NCBI GenBank assembly: GCA_027919835.1
Contig: JANVFP010000001.1
Span: 124,001-188,000 of the forward strand
DNA length: 64,000 nucleotides
Direction: 5' to 3'
From: Lentinula raphanica
Taxonomy: Eukaryota; Basidiomycota; Agaricomycetes; Agaricales; Omphalotaceae
Shown here piece after piece: positions 47,752-59,000 of the stretch. Position 1 is the first letter of the stretch. Each line of letters begins with the position of its first letter. The notes under the pieces are model-generated. The model was not told the origin of the DNA and ran no database searches. It saw only the letters and a list, made by a program, of their open reading frames with translations. The position numbers and the translations under genes are program-made.

Positions 47752-50699
47752 TGTGAAACGACGACGGAGAGCTTCGCCGCCTCCTGTTGGTGCGCTTGAA
47801 GAAGAAGATTCGCCGCCTCCTGTTGGTGCGCTTGAAGAAGAAGAAGAGGAGGAGAAATTACCTCCAGAACCCGTCTCTTTTCCTGACGACTGGGATGAAG
47901 ATGATGGTCTGACGACGGCAATCCTTACACAGGATTATCACGCCTTGGCTAAATTTCGCAATGAGTATGTTCTGAAAGCACGCCAGACTCATGCGACAAC
48001 AGTTCGAAGGATTTTGGATCGCTTCAGGTTCCATTTGATTGCCTTGGCAGTCGTTCCTGCGAATCGTGCATACAACAATACCCTTCCCTTAGACACAGAT
48101 ACTGCCACCTCCCATCAGATCGCCGAGTATATCAAGGAAATCAATCCTCCAGGCTTCTGGGGTGTTTATTCGTACCACATGTACCTGCTAAGGGAGCTGG
48201 CCATGAATATGATACCCGAAACTTCCCTTTGGTACCCCGCTCGTTTTGGTGAACCTCTAAAGTTATCCAATATTCGACTCAAAGAGCCTGTTGGAAGCCT
48301 TCAGCCAGTTCAACATCAGCCTTCCTTTGAACCACAATCTTCTCCGGAACGCGAACCTTCTCCGGAACGCGAACCTTCTCTGAAACGCCCACCTTCTCCG
48401 GAACGCGAACCTTCTCTGAAACGCCCACCTTCTCCGGAACACCCATCTTCCCCTGTTCAACTTGTTAGTTATGCCAGCTCTGCTCAATCACCACCTTCGG
48501 AACCCGACGAGGATGTTCTCGAGAGGGCGAGGGAAAATTCCAAGGGTAAAGCAAAAGAAGTTGTTGATGAAAACGAAGAAGAGAACGAGGACGAGGACGA
48601 GCCCAAACAGCAGCGATCACTCCCCAAACCCCGCAGGTCCAACCGTTTGAGCAGATCGCGGGCCTCGACCTTTTCCGGACTGAGGGATGAAGAATACGAC
48701 GACGGTCGGAACTTGTCCAAGTCAAAGGCGGAAGGGGAGGATGATGAGGATGACTCAGACAAGTACGCCAGTGAGGAGGAGGAGGAGGAGGAAGAAGAAG
48801 AGGAGGAAGAGGATTACGAGGATGAAGAAGACCCCAAAATTCCTCAACGTCGTTCTCGCGGTTCACGCAAACCAAAACCCTCCACCCTTCTTACTAAACG
48901 GACTAAACGTCGTGGTCAAGCATTGGCTCAGTCCAGACAGCCGCCTGCCAAACTGAGCAAGTCCAAAAAATCCACAGGCAAACGTCGAGTTCCTCCGGAA
49001 ATGCCCCAAACTGAACCATGCTCCCGACCAAACAGTCCACCGGTCGAAGGGGGCAGGGGTGCTCTTCCTCAAGCAGCGAAAGATCGATTAGATGCCATAA
49101 TCGCTGAAAAGAACGCAGAAATCGAAAAGATCGCAAGGGAGTTTGGCAAGCCGGTGGAAACCTGCTTCAAGTATGTCAATGCCGAGGCAGGGCCTACGCG
49201 CGAAATGACAACGTGGAACATATGGCAGAAATGGTACAAGTACCATGGAGACCAGAAGCGTCCCAAGGAAAGTATGTATCTGCTTCTCACTCAATCTGGC
49301 TGCTCGTTCACAAATTTAAACCCTCAGTGCCAATCGGTGAATACTCGAAAATCGTCAGTAAAGCAATGGACGACTTCTTGCACGAAAGATTGTCCGACGA
49401 AGAGTTTAACGACCCCGATGCCCGGGAGCGAGCACTGCAACAGCAAATTGACTGGTATTGGGCTCACTATGATAGTTTTGTCCAACAGTCTGTTGCGAAA
49501 GGAAAGTCTGAGGGCATGGTGCGGAAGGTCATTCGGCCAATCATCAACATGGTATGTTTTTGTTTATGGAGTGCAAGGTTTTGTGTACTAACTGTCATCT
49601 AAGGCGAACCGAGTATACCAAGAGACTGGATTTCATATTGGAGGATATATCATTCACCCCGACGCTCAACCGTCAATCTGGGTATCAACTCAACCCTTAC
49701 AGGAAGTCAAAGCAAGGAACGGAACTCAAATGTTGACGCAGGCGAAAGATATCGCAGCTCAGCTCGCGTAAGTGGATTGGATTTTGAGATTTTGGTTTTA
49801 CTAACCATACATCATAGTGTCGCAAACATGGTCTCACGCCAGGTTGATGCTGCCCTAGCTGCTTTGTATGGGCACTGTATAGTGACCTCAGATATTCGGG
49901 CACGCAATAGACATATCATGCCAATTATAATTGCATACGACATCAGTAAGTGGTCTCTAATTCCAATCATGCTTTGGACTTATGGGAACACCTAGATCGC
50001 ATTTTGGGAAAAGAAGCCGCGGATCGTTTCAAAATTCAGATGACTAACTTCGTCGAATATGCTTGGAAAGCAAAAATCCGCATCATCAATTGGCCTGTTG
50101 GACTACCGTTCTTCGGATGTGGTATCTCGACAAGAAATGGGTTCATGGAGGGATACGAGAATATAAACCAGGTCAAGAACAAGGACCTTAAAAGGATCTG
50201 TGATCCCCAAAGGGAACATATTGAGCGAGAAATGGCAAAGGCACAGGGACAAGAGGTTGCGGACCATGATGAGGGAACATATTTTGAGGTTGTTCGATGG
50301 AGTGAAGGTAAGTTATTGCTCAAGGTCATGAAACTTATTTCTAATGCATACTTAGATGAACGGAAACTTTCTCTCAAGGATCAAGCAAAGCTTGGGACTG
50401 TATTGGATGAGAATGGTAGCATTGTTGCTGCTGTGGCTCACTCAAAGAGCTATCTTCATGCGAGGAAAGGTGGGCTGTCAGATACAGATGAGGAAGAGGA
50501 AGACAATAGCCACCATAAATCAACAACACCATTGGATCTTTGGGCATCTTCATCACCTGGCCCATCTGCTCCTCGGGCAAAGAAGCGTCCCCCTGTCACC
50601 AAGGACGTTTCTCGATCGCCTTCGCCTGGTCCATCTGCTTCTCGGGTAAAGGTAAAGAAACGTCCCCCTCCCATCAACCGAAAAACCAGGCCAACATAA
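47728..50699 (+). CDS. KDZ companion gene, unknown function
   Basis: Exons: about 47728..49271, 49328..49551, 49604..49767, 49818..49945, 49996..50307, 50356..50699, in phase. The start is uncertain: the frame has no ATG near its beginning; a two-codon exon ATGAG at 47644..47648 with a 79-nt intron would supply one, overlapping the transposase first exon on the other strand. Early protein: DDWDEDDGLTTAILTQDYHA, RRILDRFRFHLIALAVVPAN. Middle: repeated SPEREPSLKRPP units and an acidic/basic low-complexity region. Late: WNIWQKWYKYHGDQKRPKE, IDWYWAHYDSFVQQSVAKG, VYQETGFHIGGYIIHP, then Ser/Pro-rich repeats. The head-to-head position inside the element argues for a role in transposition or element maintenance; no known domain recognised. 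Confidence 0.65.
47775..47846. repeat. 36-bp tandem duplication at the divergent start region
   Basis: Two near-identical copies of a unit containing CCTCCTGTTGGTGCGCTTGA. It is in frame on both strands: PPPVGALEEE on plus, SSSSAPTGGGE on minus. Confidence 0.85.
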
Positions 50700-50784
50700 T
50701 AAGTATTCTGTACAAAGACTAGGTGATCATCTTGTTTTAGTGTAAAGCCCAGGTTAATGTTCAAAGTGAGTAACTATCCCAGTA

Positions 50785-51385
50785 AGGGTAATACCCAGTA
50801 AGACCAGTGAGGGTAATACCCAGTGTAGGTAATACCTAGTAAGGGTAATACCCAGTAATACCTAGTAAGGGTAATACCCAGTGCAGGTAATACCTAGTAA
50901 AGGTAATACCCAGTGCAGGTAATACCTAGTAAGGGTAATACCTAGTAAGGGTAATACCCACTGAAGGTAATACCCAGTAAGACCAGTGAGGGTAATACCC
51001 AGTGCAGGTAATACCCTGACTAGGCAATACCCACTGAATACCTAGTCAGGTAATACCCTGACTAGGTAATACCCTGACTAGGCAATACCCAGTGCAGGTA
51101 ATACCTAGTAAGGGTATTACCCAGTAATACCTAGTAAGGGTAATACCCAGTAAGACCACTGAGGGTAATACCCAGTAAGACCACTGAGGGTAATACCCAG
51201 TGCAGGTAATACCCAGTGAAGGTAATACCCAGTGTAGTAAGGGTATTACCTAGTAAGGGTAATGCCCAGTGCAGGTAATACCCAGTGAAGGTAATACCCA
51301 GTGAGGGTAATACCCAGTGTAGTAAGGGTATTACCTAGTAAGGGTAATGCCCAGTGCAGGTATATATTATGGGTAATACCTGGTG
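50785..51385. repeat. Right subterminal minisatellite
   Basis: Irregular array of GGTAATACC units (GGTAATACCCAGTA, GGTAATACCTAGTA, GGTAATACCCAGTGCA and others) over 600 bp. Confidence 0.9.
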
Positions 51386-51689
51386 GCGTAGGTCATTGGT
51401 ACTACCAATACTGGTTATATAAGTGAATACTAGCAAGACTTATTCCAAGACCTTGCAAGACCCAGCTTATTTGACCACATAATAAATCATATATGATATC
51501 CCATATAGATGTGTTATAGATCTAACTAACTCAATGTATTAGCATCTGTGAGAATGAACATACTACTCATTGTAACAGTATGAATCTGCCATTGATATCA
51601 GAACACTGATTAGTATTAGTACCAGCTCATATGTTCCCGAGGAAAGGATGTGTTTGGTAATTATTGATACATGTGATGTGATGTGTGAT

Positions 51690-52150
51690 ATCCTACCAGT
51701 ATGTATTATAAATCTATAAGAGTGTACTGCACAGGACAGTCTAAGTATTTATATTTAGTATCAGTAAGTATATTATTATTGTCAGGAGACTGAGTTGTAA
51801 TAGTATAATAGCTGTAATATTGATGGGAAGCTTAGTGTTCATTTGATAACAATGTGTATAGAAAGTACTAGTATGGGTTCCAGTAAGTAAGTTATCGTTG
51901 TCAGGAGAAATAGTATAATAGCCAAATATTGATGGGAAGCTTACTGTTCATTTGATAATAATGTGTATAGGAAGTACTAGTATGGGTCCCTGAGGAAAGG
52001 ATGTGTTGATGTCCTACCAGTATGTATTATAAATCTATAAGAGTGTACTGTACAGACAATCTGAGTATATAGTCTCAGTAAGTAAGTTAGTGTTGTCAGG
52101 AGACTGAGTCATAATAGTATAATAGCAGTAATATTGATGGGAAGCTATGT
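51690..52150. repeat. Right subterminal copies of inner TIR sequence
   Basis: GTTGTCAGGAGA..ATATTGATGGGAAGCT occurs three times (about 51780, 51897 and 52092), and TATGTATTATAAATCTATAA twice (51702 and 52021). The third TIR-like copy is part of the terminal repeat itself. Confidence 0.75.
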
Positions 52151-52354
52151 GTTCATTTAATAACAATGTATATAGGGAGGATGGTATTACCCACAGGGGT
52201 AATACCTGACAAGGACCCCTGACACTAGAGGAAGGGTATTACCCAGTTTGGGTAATACCCATTGGGTAATTGCCCGGTATTGCCCCCCTATTAGGGGAGG
52301 GTATTTGGACGGTAATCCCCCCTAAGTCGGCAGGATTTAAGGGTGCCTGAAGTG
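52079..52354 (-). repeat. Right terminal inverted repeat of KDZ element
   Basis: Inverted partner of 43679..43954; a handful of substitutions only. Confidence 0.9.
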
Positions 52355-52361
52355 CACTAAC
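52355..52361. repeat. Target site duplication, right copy
   Basis: CACTAAC; 10 bp further is TTCAG, a proper acceptor. Confidence 0.85.
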
Positions 52362-52531
52362 AATGACTTCAGCGATAGTTCCATTCCTACAACTTCGAAA
52401 CAAAGGTCCTCTGCTAGCCAATAATCCACAACCGTTCAGTTTTGGATGAACATTCAAAATCTAAGCACACTGTGACGCGCTCACATGATAGATGGATGAA
52501 GATCTTATCTATGAACAAAGAAACTATCCCC

Positions 52532-52539
52532 TATATAAA
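52532..52539 (+). promoter_or_regulatory. TATA box of the nucleoplasmin-like gene
   Basis: TATATAAA lies 86 bp before the ATG at 52625 and is followed by a CTTT-rich leader. Confidence 0.65.
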
Positions 52540-52624
52540 CCATAACCGGGAACGTGTTCTCAACTTTTCTTTCTTTCTTTCTCTCTTACTCTTACCTACC
52601 GATACTCCTGCGTTCGCCCGTACC

Positions 52625-55600
52625 ATGCAACGAGAAATCTGGTAAGATCGTTCACTGTGTGCTCGCATCTGCCTATTCATACACCGCAATAGGAATGCTG
52701 TCATTGATCCTAATACCAAGATCACCCTAAACGAGCTACTCTCTGGCACAAAGAAAGAGTGGCAGCGTCTCGAAATAGTCTGTGCGGCTTTGCCGCATCG
52801 TCTGAACGATGAAGGCCTCAATCGAACGACCTTAAGTATCATGGGGAAGCTTGGAGGAACGGTGTTCAGGGAGCCACTCGTCGTCTGCACCCTTGTCCCA
52901 AAATTGGCAAGTGAAGCTCTCTCGCATTCTGATCCCTATCCTGACTTCCTTTGTTGCAAAGATTGAACACTCGAAATTAGATCTAAAATTTACCCTTTTA
53001 TCAGAGGACAAAGAGGCGTATATCATGGTGGAGGGGCCAAAGTGAGTACCTATGCTTCCACATTAGCATCTCAGGCCAATCTATCTTAGTCGTGTCAACA
53101 TTTCTGGAGCATTGTTCTTCCCCGGATGCGCGACAACTGAGCCTGAGATCAACGGTACGTAGTATTCTCTCCACTGCTTCTTTGATTATGAACAGTTCTC
53201 TTTTGGGTAGAGGCGACTCGCGAAAGCAGTAAGCTCTTTGTCAACGGAACCTACCCATCGGCAGAAACAATGATGCTTCCCTGTCGAACAGACTCTCCCG
53301 GTAACAGCTCGACCAGACCAACCCCCTTTTTGCCGAATACATCTCACCTTGATCCTGAAACCAGAGTCATTGTCCGAGACAGTAAGACTCGCATCATTTT
53401 TCTCAAGTGTATATTGATGATAAAGCTCAGGACCCGAATACATGCCCTCTGCGACGTTGACAGTTCGGATCGAACCGACATCTGGTACCTCTATGAGCAA
53501 AAGCCCAGCTGATTCCCGTAGGCTGATTCTATCTTGACCACAATATGTTAATCCTGATGATGTTCCAGTTATTGGGGAACGAGAACCCGCTCCGGGCAGT
53601 TCCCTGACATACGATCGCAGATCGCGTCCTCCCTTGGATCACGCTAGCAGAGAAGACCGACGCGCTAGTGAGTGTTTCTCATTTTACGACACGCCCGTTT
53701 GTACTCACTATGGCCTTACAGGTTTTGGTGAACGCGACCGCACTCCAGGCAGTCATGTGGGCAACGATTTAAAATTGTGTGTTTCCTCCAGTCGCACAAT
53801 CGGAGAAGACCAAAGCGCTCGTGAGTTCTCGAACATGTCATGGACGCTTAGGCTCATGGTATTGTTATACTTGAAGAACGAGCCTTCGCTCCAATCAGCA
53901 TTGATCCAAGATCGCATACTCCCTTCGATCACACCATTAGAGAAGACCTAACTGCTCGTAAGTTCTCAATCTTCGACATGCACGTCTATGCTCATGCCAA
54001 TCATGTCGTCATTAGGAGAACGAGGATGCACTCCAGTCTGCGTCGATTCCAGATTGCGTCCTCCCTTCGATCGCATCAGTGGGGAAGACCGAAGCGTTCG
54101 TGAGTTCTCGATATTCAACATGCACGTTTAGGCTCCTGATGTTGTATACTTCAGAACAAGAAACCTCTCCAATCAGAACCGATTCAAGATTGCATCCCTC
54201 TTCAGAATGTACCGTTAGAGAAGACCGAAGCGCTCGTAAGTGTTCCTCGATGTTCAAATGAGCGTCTGTGCTGATGATGTTGTTACTTGGAGAACGGGAA
54301 CTCGCCCCGGGCAGTTTTGCCAGCAACGATCCCAGATTGCGTCCCTCTCTAAATCGTACTGTTAGAGAAGACCGAAACGCTCGTAAGTGTTTCTCGATGT
54401 TTAAAATGCACGTCTGCTCACGATGTTGTTACTTGGAGAACGGGAACTTGCCCCGGGCAGTTTTGTCAGCAACGATCCAAGATTGCATCCCTCTTCAGAA
54501 TGTACCGTTAGAGAAGACCGAAGCGCTCGTAAGTGTTCCTCGATGTTCAAATGAGCGTCTGTGCTGACGATGTTGTTACTTGGAGAACGGGAACTCGCCC
54601 CGGGCAGTTTTGCCAGCAACGATCCCAGATTGCGTCCCTCTCTAAATCGTACTGTTAGAGAAGACCGAAACGCTCGTAAGTGTTTCTCGATGTTTAAAAT
54701 GCACGTCTGCTCACGATGTTGTTACTTGGAGAACGGGAACTTGCCCCGGGCAGTTTTGTCAGCAACGATCCAAGATTGCATCCCTCTTCAGAATGTACCG
54801 TTAGAGAAGACCGAAGCGCTCGTAAGTGTTCCTCGATGTTCAAATGAGCGTCTGTGCTGACGATGTTGTTACTTGGAGAACGGGAACTCGCCCCGGGCAG
54901 TTTTGCCAGCAACGATCCCAGATTGCGTCCCTCTCTAAATCGTACTGTTAGAGAAGACCGAAACGCTCGTAAGTGTTTCTCGATGTTTAAAATGCACGTC
55001 TGCTCACGATGTTGTTACTTGGAGAACGGGAACTTGCCCCGGGCAGTTTTGTCAGCAACGATCCAAGATTGCATCCCTCTTCAGAATGTACCGTTAGAGA
55101 AGACCGAAGCGCTCGTAAGTGTTCCTCGATGTTCAAATGAGCGTCTGTGCTGACGATGTTGTTACTTGGAGAACGGGAACTCGCCCCGGGCAGTTTTGCC
55201 AGCAACGATCCCAGATTGCGTCCCTCTCTAAATCGTACTGTTAGAGAAGACCGAAACGCTCGTAAGTGTTTCTCGATGTTTAAAATGCACGTCTGCTCAC
55301 GATGTTGTTACTTGGAGAACGGGAACTCGCCCCGGGCAGTTTTGTAAGCAACGATCCAAGACCTTTCGATCGCACCATCAGAGAAAATCAAAGCGCCAGT
55401 GAGTGTCGTTTGATCGTCTAGAAGCACGTCTTTGCTCATATTACTGCCATAATCAAAGGAACGATCCGCATGGAGCAAGATAGAGGTATGCACTGTTGCT
55501 TACAGACCTAGAAGGACCGACACCTGATCTGTATTCGCAATTCTGTTTAGACAAACGCGGGCATAGAAAGTCATCCGCTTGTTTCTTTAGCTCCCCGTAT

Positions 55601-55657
55601 CCAGTCAACAACATACCGCTCGGGAAGCCAAGGAATAAGCAGGCCGTGAAACCTTGA
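52625..55657 (+). CDS. Nucleoplasmin-like (NPL) domain protein with 13 tandem exon repeats, 629 aa
   Basis: Twenty-one exons: 52625..52641, 52693..52906, 52962..53041, 53090..53154, 53211..53381, 53464..53517, then repeats 53569..53667, 53722..53820, 53877..53957, 54016..54099, 54155..54235, 54293..54382, 54439..54528, 54586..54675, 54732..54821, 54879..54968, 55025..55114, 55172..55261, 55318..55398, and 55459..55485, 55551..55657. All phases agree. The N-terminus (LSIMGKLGG, VVCTLVPKL, HSKLDLKFTLL, YIMVEGPNRVNISGALFFPG) resembles the NPL domain found at the start of FKBP-type Fpr3/4 proteins and histone chaperones. No FKBP domain follows. Instead come 13 units of 27-33 residues like RELAPGSFASNDPRLRPSLN then TVREDRNA, all phase 1. 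The end is basic (DKRGHRKS). Intron 2 appears to be GC-AG. Likely a nuclear chromatin or nucleolar protein; function inferred from the domain only. Confidence 0.7.
54293..55398 (+). repeat. Higher-order exon array, 293-bp two-exon units
   Basis: Units start at 54293, 54586, 54879 and 55172 (the last one partial, with a diverged second exon). Each holds exon A (90 nt), intron (56), exon B (90) and intron (57). The three full units look identical, introns included. Confidence 0.92.
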
Positions 55658-56035
55658 AGAGAGTCTCTTGAGCGATGTCTTTAGATATGTATTGAACGAA
55701 CTTGCTATTTGTACGAAAAATCCTCAACCAGTAGTCTGAACAAAGCTGGAATAGATCAGCGTGAAAATTGGAACCCGTATTCATTCCAAATATGGGTTTT
55801 TTGAAAGTCGAGAGAAGCCCCGATGAATCTACTTACTGAACAATCTCACTGAGAATATGTGTAGTTGTTGGACTGTCTGATAGTAATATGCGGAAAGTGG
55901 TAGCGCCCGTTACGGTCTGTGTCGTAAACAGCGGGCGTCTGATTTTACACAGTGTTCCTTTGTACCGCCCTCTCATCGGTATCGAAACCGACTTCTAGTA
56001 TACTACACCTTCCGCAAGTCTATAACAATTGAAGG
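55658..56035. other. Intergenic, nothing recognised
   Basis: Terminator of the NPL gene and promoter of the coiled-coil gene are expected here. Confidence 0.5.
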
Positions 56036-59000
56036 ATGAAGAGAAGGCGTCCAGAAAAGAGCGATCCCGAAAATAGTCAGGAGTCAGACTGCCAAGTATG
56101 CAAACAACCAAGCCCCTGCCACTGACTACTAATTCGTCAACACGCAGAAAGTTCGACTAGTTACCGTGGGACCCGAGAGACAACTGGTGGTTATCGTAGG
56201 CTATGATTCCTCCTGCTACTCACACTATCCAACCCACAGGAAAACGCGTCGGAGCAGGCGGAAAGGATGGAAATTTCGAAACTCATTCATGTACGGGCGT
56301 TGATCGTTTGAAACAGTCTTTTACTGTGTACTGAGGAAACATCTAGGACTTCATTCAGCTACTTACTCAGTCGAAGCTGGGACTCACTGTCGCAAGTAAC
56401 AATGAAGTATTCATTCCATGCAGTCTAACTTAACACTCCGCAACCGCTCAACTGATCGCTTCGCAGGAAGTACTAACTCGCCCTGAAAACCTCATGGCCG
56501 ACTTACATGAATTCAGAAGCATATTTCAGAAATTCATGAAGGTAATATGTTTGCGTGTATAATCGAAATAAGCTACAGCCTTTCGCATTCTAGGACCATC
56601 AGCAGATGCACGAGGATTTGATTCAAATACAGGAGAAATGTCGTCAAAAAATCGAAACCGCCAAAGAAGAGATAAGTGATCTAAAAGAAGAAAACCACAC
56701 CCTTCATGTGAGTTATATCGTTCAATCGCATAGGATCAATGTTGAATTTCCGATGATAATCATTCCATTAGTCGAAAAAAGTGAAAGCATCCAAAAACGA
56801 GAAATCATTACTTGAAACAGTCGACTCCTTGAGCTTGTTACTCAAAGTGAGTGCGCTTACGAATCGAGTCGGCACCGTCCGCTATGCTCAATATCCACGC
56901 TATCCTAGACGGAGAAAGGCAACGCGAAGAAGCTTTCAGACTCTTTGGAGAAGTCAAAAGTGAAGCGAATCATCATTCATCATTCATATAGACTTACTAT
57001 ATTGAGCTTCTCTAGGCCGCACTCGATAAAGATGTACATGTCAAGCAGGGGTTGGAAATCAATGGCAAGATACTGGAACAAAAAGTGCAGGAATTAGGAG
57101 TGCGTGAATTACGTCTCCTTGCGAGTATCAAACTTATGGTCTACATAGGCTGACAAGAAAGCATTGCAAAACGTTATCAAGCTCCAAAAGCAAGATCTTG
57201 AAGCTGCACGCAATCAGTCTACCGCTCTGGAATCCCGCCTCACCTTATATCAGAAGAAATATGTGGGATAACATGTTGCCGTTATATAGACTGACAATAA
57301 CGATACAATTATAGCAGGAACAAGTAGCGACTACAAAGCTTGAAACTGTTGCAAAGGACAAATTGATGCAGGAATCAAGAAGTCTGAAATTCAGAAAAGC
57401 AGAGCTCGAGAAAGCCATCAAGGTAAGTGAGGTTTCGGTACACATCGCGAATCGACTGATCAAGGTTTACAAGACCAAGGACACAATGATCCAATCCCAA
57501 GCGCGGGAACTAGACGGCATTCGCTCGCGAAACACAGTACTCAAATCACAAGTGCATGAGGCGGAAAGCTCAGCTGCACAGATATCACAGGTGTGCAGCC
57601 CAAATTATTTTCGAAGATAATCTAAACATTCCTTCAGGAAGCTTCAGCACTCAGAAAAACCATCGCTGAGTTGGAGACGTTATCGGCCCTTGTCAGAAAA
57701 CACAATGAAGAATTAACGGCGGCAGATGTATGTACTTTCCTTTGGCAACTAGAACACTTGATCGAAGTTCGCGTTGTTGAAGAACACAAGAAACGCGAAT
57801 ATCAGCGTCCTTGAGAAGGTAATAGTATGAGGCTATTTGACTATGATCAGCTAATTGACACTCCACAGAGAAACAACGAGCTCCAGTCGGTGCTCGAAAT
57901 TACTAAAAAAGCTCATTCAGAGACAATTGGTGTGGGTCCCGTGTCTAATCTCGACTGTCGCCTACAACGATGTTCATGATTCAGGCTCTTTTAGAATTGT
58001 CGTCGACACTCTGAAGAGAATATCGTGCTCAGGAAGCAGGTAGAAGATATGAGAATCTTGCACGACACGAATTTTCGGGAATGCGAAGGTCAAGCAAAGC
58101 TCATTGCATCATTGCGACAAACTCTACAACAGAAAGATATAGAATTACAGGTATGCAAGTACAATTGAATTTGGATCACGCCGTGTTCATACTGAACAGT
58201 CTAGTCTCTCGGATTTGGAGGGGATTCGATTAGATAAGCGCGAGATAGAGACTCGAGCGAGCGAAGCAATCAACACACTAGAACAAAAGCTGGCGTCGTG
58301 TGGGGAATGCGACTTGCAAACACAACACATCCTGTCTTTACAGCAATCCATACAACGAAAGGATGTGGAGCTACAGGTAAGTGTGCCGCAACATCGAATC
58401 AACTATCGTTGGCGATTGACAGTCATGACACAGTCTAGTTCCTCGGAACTCGAGAATCTTCGATTGGCGAAACGCGAGTTGGAAACTGCTGCAAACGACA
58501 AAATTGATTCGCTCGAGCAAAGGCTGGCATTATGGGAGCACCAGGCGGAGGGCGTTCAAACCTTGTATGATGCCATATCACACAAATGCGAAAGTCAAGG
58601 AACGATCATAGCGTCTTTGAATGACATTGTGCAAGGGAAAGATCTAGAATTACAGGTATGCCAAGCATTGATCTAGCGTGTAATGCATTCAACCGTTGTG
58701 GATCAGGCTAGAGCATCAGAGCTCGGTAGGATTCAATCAATCGAGAGTGAGAGAGATACTCTCGCACAGGAGAAGATGCAGTTCCTCGAACAGAAGCTCG
58801 AATGTCTAACGTCCTTGGAAATGGGTTCGCAAGGCCTCAACAATTTGACCGCACGGATTGCTGTGAGTGCGATTTTATTCAATCTGGTGCTTCAAGGGTT
58901 CAATCGTTTTTACAGGAGTGGGAATCTTCAAGAAATCTGGAATTAGACATCGTTCAACAGGCTAAAATCCGGGCGGAGAATTCTCTTGCACTGAGCCTGC

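Larger units (their letters stand above)
43679..52354. mobile_element. Complete KDZ transposon, 8676 bp
   Basis: Bounded by long terminal inverted repeats (ends CACTTCAGG and CCTGAAGTG) and a 7-bp direct repeat CACTAAC. It contains a KDZ transposase (-), one companion gene (+) and three arrays of GGTAATACC/GGTATTACC repeats. The terminal repeats differ at only a few positions in 276 bp and the transposase frame is open, so insertion is recent and the element may be functional. Confidence 0.9.

Noticed and set aside
43679..52354. TET/JBP dioxygenase cargo, reported in some fungal KDZ elements
   Set aside because: No HxD..H..R dioxygenase pattern in either gene of this element.
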